This document shows, in pieces, positions 55,022 to 64,000 of a stretch of DNA of 64,000 nucleotides. The translations under genes and the position numbers were made by a program. The stretch is from Entophlyctis helioformis. Lineage: Eukaryota > Chytridiomycota > Chytridiomycetes > Chytridiales > Chytriomycetaceae. Below the pieces are notes generated by a model. That model ran no database searches. It was not told the DNA's origin and worked only from the letters and a program-made list of their open reading frames with translations. Positions within the stretch are counted from its first letter, which is position 1; every line of letters begins with the position of its first letter. The DNA lies in NCBI GenBank assembly GCA_025526915.1, contig JAHLKH010000001.1:186001-250000 (forward strand). Direction: 5' to 3'.

Positions 55022-57772
55022 ATGGCCTCGGTCCGCCACCCACGTCCTCGCTACCCGCCCCCGCCTCTCCTGCCTCCCCTCGCTCGCCTCCCGTCGCTCC
55101 TCTCGTCAGACTGCTCGTCCTCGTCCACGTCCTCTAGTACTACCGATAGTACTACCAAGAGTACTACCAAGAGTACCACAACCACCATGCCGCCACAAAA
55201 GACCGCCCCCTCGACCAGCACCACGCCGTCGTCGTCGTCCTCTTCGTCCTCTTCGTCCTCTGCTCATCTCCAAACCACCAATACGCGCAAGCTCTCTCCT
55301 CGCCTTCCTACCGCGACGACCGTGACGACCGCGACGACCGCGACGACCGCGACGACCGCGACGACTGCCCACGCTCACACGCATGCCCACGCCAACGGCC
55401 ACACGCACACGCACACGCACCACCACCCGCACCCATACCACCACATGCCCTACCACTCCTACGATCAGCCTGCCCCTGCAAGACACCACCCGCAGGCGTC
55501 GTACCACTACGGCACTGGCCCAATGTCGCATTTGTCCGTCGCGTCCATGTCCATCACCGCCAGCAACAACAACAACAACGCGGCTGAATCCGCCTCGGCC
55601 GTCAGCACAAGTGCCAATGCCAATGCCAACCCCAATGCCAATGCAGCAATCGTCTCAACGTCGAGCGGCACCAGCCCTGCCAAGCGTGCCCGCATCGACG
55701 ACTCGCACGCCCCGCCGCAGGACCTGCATCAGTGGCAGGTTCGTCCCCCGGCCTGGTTCTCGCCCTACGCAGAAGCTGACAACAAATCCGCCTCCAACCA
55801 GCCGCCGGCTGTCCCGGCCGTGTCAGTCACGGCTGCATCGCCTGATCGCCATCTGACCTCGGCTGCGACAGCAACAACTGCGCATGCCGGCCGCCGTGAC
55901 CCTCACGACAGCACCGTGCCATCCGGCGCCGCCAACGGAAACAACGCTCTCGCTGTCCTCGCGGCCTTTTCCGCCTCCATCGCGGACTCGTCGTCGCCCT
56001 CGGGCTCGTCTGGAAATGGCTACGACAGCGACGATGACGAGGCCCTGGGCGAGAACAGCGAGATGGACTACGGCGACAGCGACGCCGCTGCGCGCAACGC
56101 CAACGATCAGGCTCTCCGCAAGAGGCACAGGCACCACAAGCACCGCCACCAGCGCAGATTGTCCGCATCGCCCACCGGCTCTTCCGATCTGGCTGGCCCA
56201 GGCGAAGGCGAGGGCGAAGGCGGCGCCGCAAAGAACGGATCGGACTCGGCCAGGGGCGACACGGGCAGCAACGGCTCGGCGCCAGACTCTGGCACGGGCT
56301 CGCGGGATGCTGGATCAGCCGCGGGCTCCAACGCCAGACCCGTGTCGAGCGACCGCCGCTACCAGTGCCAGTTCTGCCTCAAGCGCTTCTCGCGCCCCAG
56401 CTCGCTCACCACGCACGTCTACACCCACACGGGCGAGCGTCCGTTCAAGTGCGGCAACCTGGGCTGTGGCCGCGCCTTTTCGGTGCTCAGCAACCTGCGC
56501 CGCCACAGTCGCGTCTGCGAGCGCAACCTGAGCCGCAAGCTGGCGTTTGGGTACATTGGCGACAACGGCGAGCTCCTGCAGCAGTATCCTCACACGGCCG
56601 GTGTCGGTGTGCCGTCTGCTGCCACGCCATCGCCCATGCCCATGCCTGTGCCTGTGCCCGTGCCCGTGCCCGTGCCGATCCCGGCTGCCGCGCCAATCCC
56701 ATCGTCTGCGTCTGCGACGACACCTGTGCCCATGCCCGCACCCCTGCCGGTGCCAGTCCCGCTCGGCATGCCGACAACCATGGCCCACCACCCTGCGCAC
56801 GTCGCCGTGCCTGTGCCGTACAGTCTGGCTCACGCGCAGCACCCGCACGCCGCCCATCCCCACGGCGCGATCCCACAGGCCGTCGTCTACGCCACGCACG
56901 TGCCGCCGCCGCCACCGCCTCCCGGTGCCCCGATGGTGGCATACCCACCGCCCGTCCACACCGTCGCCCATCCACACATGCACCAACCGCCGCCTCCGCA
57001 TGCGATCCACCACCCCGCGGCCGGCACAGTCGTGCATGGCCATGCTCATCCGCAGTACGTCGCAGCCCCCATACCCGTGGCTCCTCCTGCCACTCTGTCG
57101 CCCACCACGCCTTCGCCGGCAACCGCGTCGACTCTGCCGCCCACATCTGCCCCGACGGCCCCCACGACCACCGCACCTGCCCATGTTGCCTATGCCCAGC
57201 CGCGTCCAGAGTACTACACGACCGCCCCTGGCGCTCCGCCAACGGTCATGTACGCGCCCATGCCGCACCCTCACGGTGTTCCCCACGGACACCCGATTCC
57301 CCTGGGACTCGGCCCGCTGCCCCCTCAGCACGCGTACCCACCTCCACCTCCCGGGCACGCGGTAGCCTACAGTGCATTGCCGCCTCACCACGCCATGCCA
57401 CAGACGGTCGTGTCCTATCCGCCTGTGTACGCGCCGCCGCCACCGCCACCGGCACATGCAGTCAGACCCGCCGATCCAGCCTATCACGGATACCCGCACG
57501 CTCACTACGCGCATCCGTCCTATGCGTCATACCCGCAACCAGTCCCTGCGGCGGTTGCACAAAACGGATGGGTGTCTGCACCAGCGCCTCCGCCAGCCAT
57601 CACCACGCAACCCCCGGCTGGCCACGCGGCCCGCTCGCCCAATAGAGCATCGCCGCAGCACGGCAATCCAGCGGCCACGCCGGGCCATACTCACAGCAAC
57701 AGCAACAGCAGCAGCAGTGGCCAGCCGGCGGAACATCACGACAACCGCACCGCAGTCGAAGTTCGCGTGTGA
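55022..57772 (+). CDS. C2H2 zinc-finger protein with low-complexity flanks
   Basis: Probable DNA-binding regulator, single exon, 916 residues from 55022 or 861 from 55187. Two adjacent C2H2 fingers at about residues 446-502: RRYQCQFCLKRFSRPSSLTTHVYTH, the TGERPFK linker, and CGNLGCGRAFSVLSNLRRHSRVC. The linker and spacing are canonical for sequence-specific binding. The N-terminal half has Thr-Ala, His-rich (THTHTHHHPHPYHH) and Asn runs. The C-terminal half is Pro/His-rich with (VP)n and PPPPP tracts, as in fungal activators. Specificity and targets cannot be read from the sequence. The TATA-like element next to the first ATG favours the second start. Confidence 0.8.
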   Translation: MASVRHPRPRYPPPPLLPPLARLPSLLSSDCSSSSTSSSTTDSTTKSTTKSTTTTMPPQKTAPSTSTTPSSSSSSSSSSSAHLQTTNTRKLSPRLPTATTVTTATTATTATTATTAHAHTHAHANGHTHTHTHHHPHPYHHMPYHSYDQPAPARHHPQASYHYGTGPMSHLSVASMSITASNNNNNAAESASAVSTSANANANPNANAAIVSTSSGTSPAKRARIDDSHAPPQDLHQWQVRPPAWFSPYAEADNKSASNQPPAVPAVSVTAASPDRHLTSAATATTAHAGRRDPHDSTVPSGAANGNNALAVLAAFSASIADSSSPSGSSGNGYDSDDDEALGENSEMDYGDSDAAARNANDQALRKRHRHHKHRHQRRLSASPTGSSDLAGPGEGEGEGGAAKNGSDSARGDTGSNGSAPDSGTGSRDAGSAAGSNARPVSSDRRYQCQFCLKRFSRPSSLTTHVYTHTGERPFKCGNLGCGRAFSVLSNLRRHSRVCERNLSRKLAFGYIGDNGELLQQYPHTAGVGVPSAATPSPMPMPVPVPVPVPVPIPAAAPIPSSASATTPVPMPAPLPVPVPLGMPTTMAHHPAHVAVPVPYSLAHAQHPHAAHPHGAIPQAVVYATHVPPPPPPPGAPMVAYPPPVHTVAHPHMHQPPPPHAIHHPAAGTVVHGHAHPQYVAAPIPVAPPATLSPTTPSPATASTLPPTSAPTAPTTTAPAHVAYAQPRPEYYTTAPGAPPTVMYAPMPHPHGVPHGHPIPLGLGPLPPQHAYPPPPPGHAVAYSALPPHHAMPQTVVSYPPVYAPPPPPPAHAVRPADPAYHGYPHAHYAHPSYASYPQPVPAAVAQNGWVSAPAPPPAITTQPPAGHAARSPNRASPQHGNPAATPGHTHSNSNSSSSGQPAEHHDNRTAVEVRV

Positions 57773-58146
57773 GCCCTGCCCCGATATCCTGCCTCTGCAA
57801 TCTGTACAGCCCCAGCCTTTCCCTTCTTTCGTTTGTTTTGATATAAATGGTCCTCGTTCACTTTACACGCACTCGTTGGTTTGTCTGTAGATGTGGCTGG
57901 TGTTGAAGGAAAGAGTAGATCGGATCGACCAGATGTTAAAGACTCGGTTGCGGCTGTGGATGCATGCGATCTGCGCCACTGTTCATGGATATGTGTGCAT
58001 ACAGATGTGTGCAGCATGTCGGTTGTTCCGTGTGTGCAGGCTCGCGCAGACACCTTGCACGTCACTGGCATCGACTGTGCACTCGCTGCTCATCTGACTC
58101 TTTCCGATCGGGTTCAAGCTTCCTCGTTGCTCAACTCTCTGGCGGC
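57773..58146. other. Intergenic region upstream of XPG
   Basis: About 370 bases between two plus-strand genes. No coding sequence or repeat is recognisable; it should hold the terminator of the zinc-finger gene and the XPG promoter. Confidence 0.6.
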
Positions 58147-61100
58147 ATGGGAGTCAAGGGCCTGTGGTCGCTGGTGCAGCCCGTCAACCGGCCGATGCGG
58201 CTCGAGAGTCTGGCAGGCCGCCGGGTGGCGGTCGATGCGTCCATCTGGCTGTACCAGTTCCTCAAGGCCATGCGGGACAAGGAGGGCAACCTGCTCACGG
58301 GTGCGCACGTTGCCGGCTTCTTTCGTCGCATCTGCCGGCTCCTGTTCCATGGCATCCGGCCCGTCTTTGTCTACGACGGCGCACCACCCGTGCTCAAGCG
58401 CCAGACGACGGCCATGCGGCGCGACAGGCGGGCCGCTGTCCAGCAGAGTGCCCAGAAGACGGCCGCCCGGCTGCTCAGCGTGCAGCTCCAGAAGCAGGCG
58501 CTCGCTGCTGTCGCCGCTGTTCAGCGCGACGCTTCAGCAGGCGACGCTTCAGCAACGGCCGCACATGCGGACATGGAGGGGCAGGCTGCTCTTGCGGCTC
58601 GGCCTGCACCAGCGGCGTCGACTGCGCCTCTGTCTGGAGCTGGGAGCATCAGGCCGCCGCTCTCGTCTTATCAAAGCGACGGCCGCGTCTCGAATGGCAG
58701 CAAACGAGTCCGCGACGAGTTTGAGCTGCCCGCCCAGCCTGCGTGAGTGTTGCCCTCTCTACATGTGCGGCTGCCAGGCACACTTCCCGACCGCCTCTCA
58801 CATCTGCTTTGTACGCCCGGCCTCGACAGAACGACGCTTAACATCCAGCCAAACGATCCGCGGCTGGCGACTGAAGAGGAGCTGCAGAGCGTCTATGCCG
58901 AACACCGCCACGACATTGACCTGTCGTCCATCAATATCGACTCGGCCGAGTTCAAGGGCCTGCCGATCGAGCTGCAGCACGAGGTCATGATGGGACTCAA
59001 CGCCAATGCACGCGCACCGAACCGCGCTCGCGTTGACAGCATGCTGTCCTCGTCGCGGAATGCGCAGGATTTCAGCAAGCTGCAGATCCGCAACCTGGTG
59101 CACCGCAATGCCCTCATGGAGCGGTCCACGCAGCTCAAACAGACGGCAGGCGTGGTCACCAACCCAGCGGCCGACAGAGCCACCAGCCACTGGAAACGGA
59201 AACGAGTCGTCAATCGCCGCGTTGCAGGTGTGAGGAGCCGCGACTTTGTGCTCGTCAAGAACGACGGCGATGGGGGTGATGGGGTCGTGAACGGATGGAC
59301 CATGGCGTCGAAATCAGAAGACAAGCGCGTTGTCGACGGGTTGGCTGGCATGGAGGGCTTTGTTTCGGGTTCTGCCCGGCACCGTGCGAGGCCTGCTGTC
59401 AAGCAGGAAGCGGACGAGGATCTCTGGAGCGATGGCAACGAGGCAAGAGAAGATCCGCTCAGGGCTCGTGGACTTGTCCGTGGCTCTGTATTAACTGACT
59501 ACGTCGGCGATGACGAGTCTGATGAGGCCATCATGGCGCGCATTGCCCACATGGAAAGCCAGCAACTGCGCAAGGATTCCACACAGCAGCAGCAGCAGCA
59601 GCAAGAGCAAAGTCGATCGCCGTACAGTGCCCACGAGCGCAGCAGCAATAGCACGGCCAACAGCAACGGCAAGGGATATGACAATGATGGCTGGCAGACG
59701 GGATGGGCACCGATTGCGACGGCATCAGCACCTGTCGACCATACGCAGTGGACGTGGAACACAGACACGTCCGAGGTGGATGACCTGCCCAGCCGCACAG
59801 TCCGTGTCAATAGCAGCACGTCCACTGTCATTGCAATCGGCGACTCGGCCAGTTTACCCATCTACCTGGGCGACTGTGTGCCCGACGACGAGACACCCGA
59901 GCAAGTCATGGCACGCTTTACTGCGATGGAGAAGCAGGACAGTGCCGACGATCGCGGCCTCATCAGCAACTCGCCCACCAACGCCGTGCCACCGAGCCAA
60001 GTCGACTATGCCGGCCAGCGCAGCCTGCCAGCGCACCAGCACGGCTACATTGACGACAGCATGCCAGTCGGCGACGTAATGGCACAGTTTGCTGCACTCG
60101 ATGAGCGCATGGCGACTTCCTCGTCTTCTGCCAAGCTGCCCCCGTCTTCCTTGGATACCAACTCTGCCACTCTCGCTCAAACATACCCGTCCTTGGAAGC
60201 ATCGCAGCAGGAGCAGCATGAGCATCATGAGCAGGATGAGCAGCAGCCGTTAAAGTCTTCAGCAACGTCCCGTGCGCTGCGGCCTCTCTTGCCTGCTCCG
60301 CCGCCAGCGAGTCGCGCCACATCGCCGTCCTTGCATTTTGGGCAAGATCGCATCCTTGCAGACCTTGAACGACACTCGCACACGTGGAGCGATGACGAGT
60401 TTCTGGCCATGTGGTGCTCGGTAGCTCCAGCCACGCTCATGGACATGCTGGTTGATGATGTGGAAACCGAGCCTACCGATCGGCGTGCGTCGGCTGAGCC
60501 CAGCGCTGGCATGACCTGGTTTGATCCGCAGATCCTGTCCTACAGCCCGGATGCCATCGGGCAGCTGTTGCGGCTCGCACGGAAGCGGCAGGGAAAGGCA
60601 GCCGAGGGATCCGCTCGCGACCACGAGCAAGGGTTCTTGATTCACTTTCTTGACCAGGTCCTGGCGCGCGTCACGGCAAAGACAGAGGCGGACCAAGCAT
60701 GGGAGCAGGAGGCCGAGGCCATGCAGCAAGAGTACGAGCGCAACCGTGCGCATCAGCTGCAGTTGCGGCAGGCAGAAGAGCATCAACGGGAGCTCGAGGC
60801 TCGGCAAAGAGAGGACGAGGAGGCGTATCTAGCGTACCAGCTTGAGATGCAGCGGCACACGCCTGAGCCTCCCATGACAGGCACGACATCTGCCACGTCG
60901 CTCCAAGGCACACCTATTCCAGCCAACGCCGTCTCGCCGAGTGCAGAGCGCGTTGCGTCGCACTTGGCCGGTTCGCGTCCTGTGCAGCACACGCCGTCGC
61001 CGACCAAGTTACCGTGGCCGCAGTCAGACACTCTGTCAGCTGCAGCACCTGGCCACACGACACGATCGCCTGCTGCTGCTGCTGCTGCTGCTGCTGCAAG

Positions 61101-63171
61101 TGGCACCCCAACTTCGAGGCCGTCGCGCATATCCGCATTCCTCGGCTTCGAGGACGACGATAGTGATGACGAGACTGATGAAGCCAGCAAGGCAGGCCTC
61201 GCCATTCTCGACAATGTCAAGCTTGTACGTTCTGCCATGGCCGGCGACACCTCCACTGCTGAGCCAAAAGATGCCAATGCGGACAAAGGCAGCATGGTGC
61301 AGGAAAGCGACGTGCACGACGGCTCGGATGAGGATGATGTCGAGTGGGAGACGGTTGCGCCGCAAGTCGCTGCGGATCTGTCGGCTACTGCGGTTAGCTG
61401 CGATGTGCCTCTTCCAAGTGTGGGTACCGCTGATGCAGTCCATGTTGCAGACACTGTCTCGAGCGATGTTGCCAAGGCCGTGCTGGAGGTCGAGGCCGGC
61501 GATGGATCTGGCTTGGATGTCATGCGGCACAGTGGCGAGACAGGCGTGTCTGGAAATGACGGCGGTGACGATCATTCTGATGACAACATCGACGCAGTGT
61601 GGATGGATGTGGGCCCGGACGCTATGGCCAGTGGTGCCTCGCAGCCAGCAGTTGCTGCCGTCACGGCTGTCAAGGAACCGACATGGGCAGAGGACTTGGA
61701 TGCGGCTGAAGAGCGCGATGTCGTGCGCTTGTTTCCCCAAGATTCTGATGACGAGTATGGGATTGATCCATACGACGACCACGACGATACGGGCGTGGAT
61801 GTGCCCACGGGAATGGAGCAGGAGATGAAGGGCTTTGACAAGTTTGTGTCTGACATTTCGAGCGGGCGGACGGATCTTGTGCAGGCGAACCAGCAGCTGG
61901 AGCAAGAGCTGAGCGCATTAGAGAAGCAGCGGCGGCACGAGCAGCGGGACGCGAGCGACCTGAACTCGTCCATGATCCAGGAGACCAAGGAGCTACTGCG
62001 GCTGTTTGGACTGCCCTACATTGTGGCGCCGACGGAAGCCGAGTCGCAGTGTGCGTTTCTGCACGAGCGCGGGCTCGTGGACGGCATTGTCACTGACGAC
62101 TCGGACGTGTTTCTGTTTGGCGGGCGGCTTGTGTTCAAGAACATTTTCAACGAGACCAAGTATGTGGAGCAGTACGGCCTGGACGACATTGCGTCCAAGA
62201 TGTCTCTGACGCGCGAGCGGCTCATTCAGCTGGCGTATCTCGTGGGGAGCGACTACACGCCCGGCATTGGCGGCATCGGGCCGGTCCGCGCACTCGAGGT
62301 TCTGCTCGAGTGGGACAAGCCTGGCGTTCAGGGGCTTGCCGAGTTCCGTGACTGGGCCCAGGCGGTTGCCAGCGGCGTGATCGACCCTGCCGACACGCCT
62401 GGCCGGAAGAAGCTGCGTAACCTCGCCAAGCGCATCGAGATTCCCGACGGGTTCCCGGACCCGCGTGTCATGCAAGCGTACCTGCACCCGATCGTGGACG
62501 AAGACGCGACGCAGTTCCAGTGGGCAGACCCGCACGTGGGCGACATCCGCGAGTACCTGCAAGACAAGCTGCACTGGGACGATGCCAAGACGGACGGGAT
62601 CCTGAAGCCGGTGCTCGAGGCCATCTACCGCCGCAAGACCGAGGCAGCCAGCGTGTCGGCACAGACGACGCTGGACCAGTTCTTCCCAAGCTTCCCGGTG
62701 CCGCACGCGACGGTGGTGCACAAGAGCAAGCGCGTGCGGCAGACGGTGAATGCGTGGGCCGGCGGCGCTGTGGCGGTCAGGCCCAAGGCGACGTCCAAGA
62801 AAGTCACGAATGCCAAGGCTGGCGTGCACGCGGCTACGGGAGAGGCGGACACGGCGGTGGGCCAGGCAACAGCAGCGTCAGAGACGGGCAGCCGCGGCCG
62901 TGGCCGTGGCCGTGGACGTGGCCGTGGACGTGGAGGAGCACGACGCGGACGCGGCGGACGCGAGTCATCCACCGCTGTCCGTGGACGCAAGCGTGCCTCG
63001 GCCGCTGTCTCTATCGCTGCACTGGCGCCTGCGACTGCTTCAACCGCTGCCTCTGCGTCCACGTCTGAGTCGGCTGGCGGGTCTGGCGTACCTGGCAGAT
63101 CCAGCTCTCACGGATCGACGGTTGGATCTGCCGTCTTTGCATCAGACGACGACGACTTTATGGACTACTGA
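58147..63171 (+). CDS. RAD2: XPG/RAD2 structure-specific endonuclease
   Basis: 3' incision nuclease of nucleotide excision repair. Two exons, 58147-58742 and 58830-63171, give 1645 residues, long for the family because of a low-complexity spacer. XPG-N domain: MGVKGLWSLVQPVNRP, RVAVDASIWLYQF, PVFVYDGAPP. A conserved post-N block reads IDLSSINIDSAEFKGLP. XPG-I: PYIVAPTEAESQCAFL, GIVTDDSDVFLFGG, and the H2TH region LAYLVGSDYTPGIGGIGPVRAL. All acidic metal-binding residues are present. Then a PIP box (QTTLDQFF at about residue 1500), a run of (RG)n and basic sequence. The start at 58147 is required by the catalytic N-terminus. Spacer between N and I domains is acidic and Ser/Gln-rich, the zone used in yeast and human for TFIIH contact. 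Confidence 0.96.
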
Positions 63172-63188
63172 GCAGCGTGTCTGTGCGA

Positions 63189-63220
<32 letters not shown>

Positions 63221-63272
63221 CTGAATGAAAGAGCAAGGGGCTGGTTGGATGACTGTCTGTCTGTCTGATCCC

Positions 63273-63809
63273 TTAATTGCGCTTGCCGTCCTCGTCCTCC
63301 TCGTCCTCGTCGTCCTCGTCGTCCTCATCATCGTCCTCATCATCGTCGTCGTCGTCAACCTGCGCCTTGGGCTGCCACTCGACCGGGTGGCTGTTGTACA
63401 TGGGCCACGGCGGCACGCACAGCAGCAAGACGACCACCAGGCCGGCAAGGTCCACGTACAGCGCCGTGCTCAGCGACTGTGTGAGAAACGCTGCAATGAA
63501 CCCAAGCACCTGTGCATGCCAGACGAGTGAGTCGCTTGCTGGTCTCTCGGCGTCGGTCTGTCCGTCTGTCGGTGAGTGGCAACACTCGCAGCACGCCAAT
63601 GGACCTACGCCTGTGATGAACAGCAGCGAGTGGCCGAGCCGGTCAGCCAGACGCTGGCCCTGAAAGTCCTGTTGGGTTGCCGTCAGATGCGTGAGTAGGT
63701 GCTGGCAGCTACTGGGAGGTGCTCGCAGTTGATGCCAGTGTGTGTGCCAGCACGAGCCACTCACTATCTTGCCCGACTGCAGGATGGCCGTCACAGAGAA
63801 GAGCGCCAT
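63273..63809 (-). CDS. SPC1: Signal peptidase complex subunit 1 (SPC12)
   Basis: Small two-helix subunit of the ER signal peptidase that guards membrane segments from cleavage. Exons: 63809-63765, 63668-63609 and 63509-63273, all phase 0, 113 residues. Seen: DFQGQRLADRLGHSLLFI leading into helix 1, VLGFIAAFLTQSL, helix 2 ALYVDLAGLVVVLLLC, then the signature VPPWPMYNSHPVEWQP. A strongly acidic tail (Asp/Glu run encoded by GAC/GAG repeats) and KRN end the protein; both ends of the membrane pair face the cytosol in the family. The start exon MALFSVTAILQSGKI is less certain: ATG 63809 directly follows CAG and could itself be an acceptor. Confidence 0.85.
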   Translation of the reverse strand: MALFSVTAILQSGKIVSGSCWHTHWHQLRAPPSSCQHLLTHLTATQQDFQGQRLADRLGHSLLFITGVGPLACCECCHSPTDGQTDAERPASDSLVWHAQVLGFIAAFLTQSLSTALYVDLAGLVVVLLLCVPPWPMYNSHPVEWQPKAQVDDDDDDEDDDEDDEDDEDEEDEDGKRN

Positions 63810-63972
63810 CTGTCGGCCAGCGTATCATACAACGACCCAAGAGTCAGCAGCATGCATGGACAGCCAGCGGGCGACGCAGATCCATACGCTTGCCACCTTC
63901 GAGTATGTGACTGTTCAACTTGATCTTGAAGTCCAATCCATTGTTGTTGGAAATCATTGTGTAGACATTTAT

Positions 63973-63990
63973 CACGTGACACTGCACGTG
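63973..63990. promoter_or_regulatory. Paired CACGTG sites upstream of SPC1
   Basis: CACGTG at 63973-63978 and 63985-63990, again 12 bases apart start to start. It lies about 165 bases before the SPC1 ATG, at the right edge of the window. A neighbouring gene to the right could share it. Confidence 0.5.
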
Positions 63991-64000
63991 ACAATGCACG

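Noticed and set aside
1..64000. tRNA or rRNA genes
   Set aside because: I looked in the intergenic gaps for B-box-like GTTCRAATC and rRNA-like blocks and saw none convincing; a tRNAscan run would settle it.

Overview
The window is nuclear DNA from a zoosporic early-diverging fungus, most likely a chytrid. No single gene proves this, but four lines agree. Fungal hallmarks are present: bifunctional HIS7, two Zn(II)2Cys6 regulators, and FCF1, MPO1 and RGP1 homologues. Two genes of motile cilia are present: an LRRC23-like radial-spoke protein and IFT25. Animal-style adhesion genes are present: full-length talin and an MRL (RIAM/lamellipodin) type RA-PH protein, as expected only in fungi that kept an integrin-type adhesome. 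Genes are GC-rich, closely packed and split by many introns of about 80-390 bases. Long low-complexity tracts (Gln, Asp, Ser, Ala-Pro) are common, and many antisense open frames are compositional shadows.

Layout. 1-5.7 kb (minus): a partial SDR dehydrogenase and the MRL-family protein. 5.75-14.6 kb (minus): HIS7 and two paralogous C6 zinc-cluster factors. 14.6-15.3 kb (minus): the C-terminal remnant of a Fanzor (eukaryotic TnpB-like) protein, stopping 7 bases before the start codon of the second factor. 16-18.5 kb (plus): an SPFH/stomatin-type protein and a four-helix membrane protein. 18.6-28.2 kb: LRRC23-like (minus), PFA4-type DHHC acyltransferase (plus), peroxisomal adenine-nucleotide carrier (plus), IFT25 (minus) and RGP1 (plus). 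A 0.3-kb block is duplicated in front of the carrier and of RGP1. 28.5-32.7 kb: mitochondrial bL28, a small membrane protein and mitochondrial-type serine hydroxymethyltransferase. 32.9-50.2 kb (minus): a co-directional trio of FYVE-domain protein, talin, and an SH3-RA-RA polarity protein whose stop is 60 bases before the talin ATG. 50.4-63.8 kb: MPO1, FCF1, a mitochondrial membrane protein, a repeat-rich spacer, a C2H2 factor, XPG/RAD2 and signal-peptidase subunit SPC1.

How the genes fit together. The MRL protein carries two N-terminal LD-like amphipathic helices in the position where RIAM binds talin, so an MRL-talin axis may be encoded within 45 kb. The SH3-RA-RA and FYVE proteins beside talin are candidate polarity or membrane-trafficking partners. 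LRRC23 and IFT25 serve the flagellum; PFA4, RGP1, SPC1 and MPO1 serve the secretory pathway and ER.

Caution on quality. At least eight conserved genes or exons change frame by exactly one base inside otherwise intact homology (both C6 factors, PFA4, the FYVE gene, talin, FCF1). Uncorrected assembly indels explain this better than pseudogenes. Exon limits were read by eye from splice sites and family alignments held in memory; no search was run.
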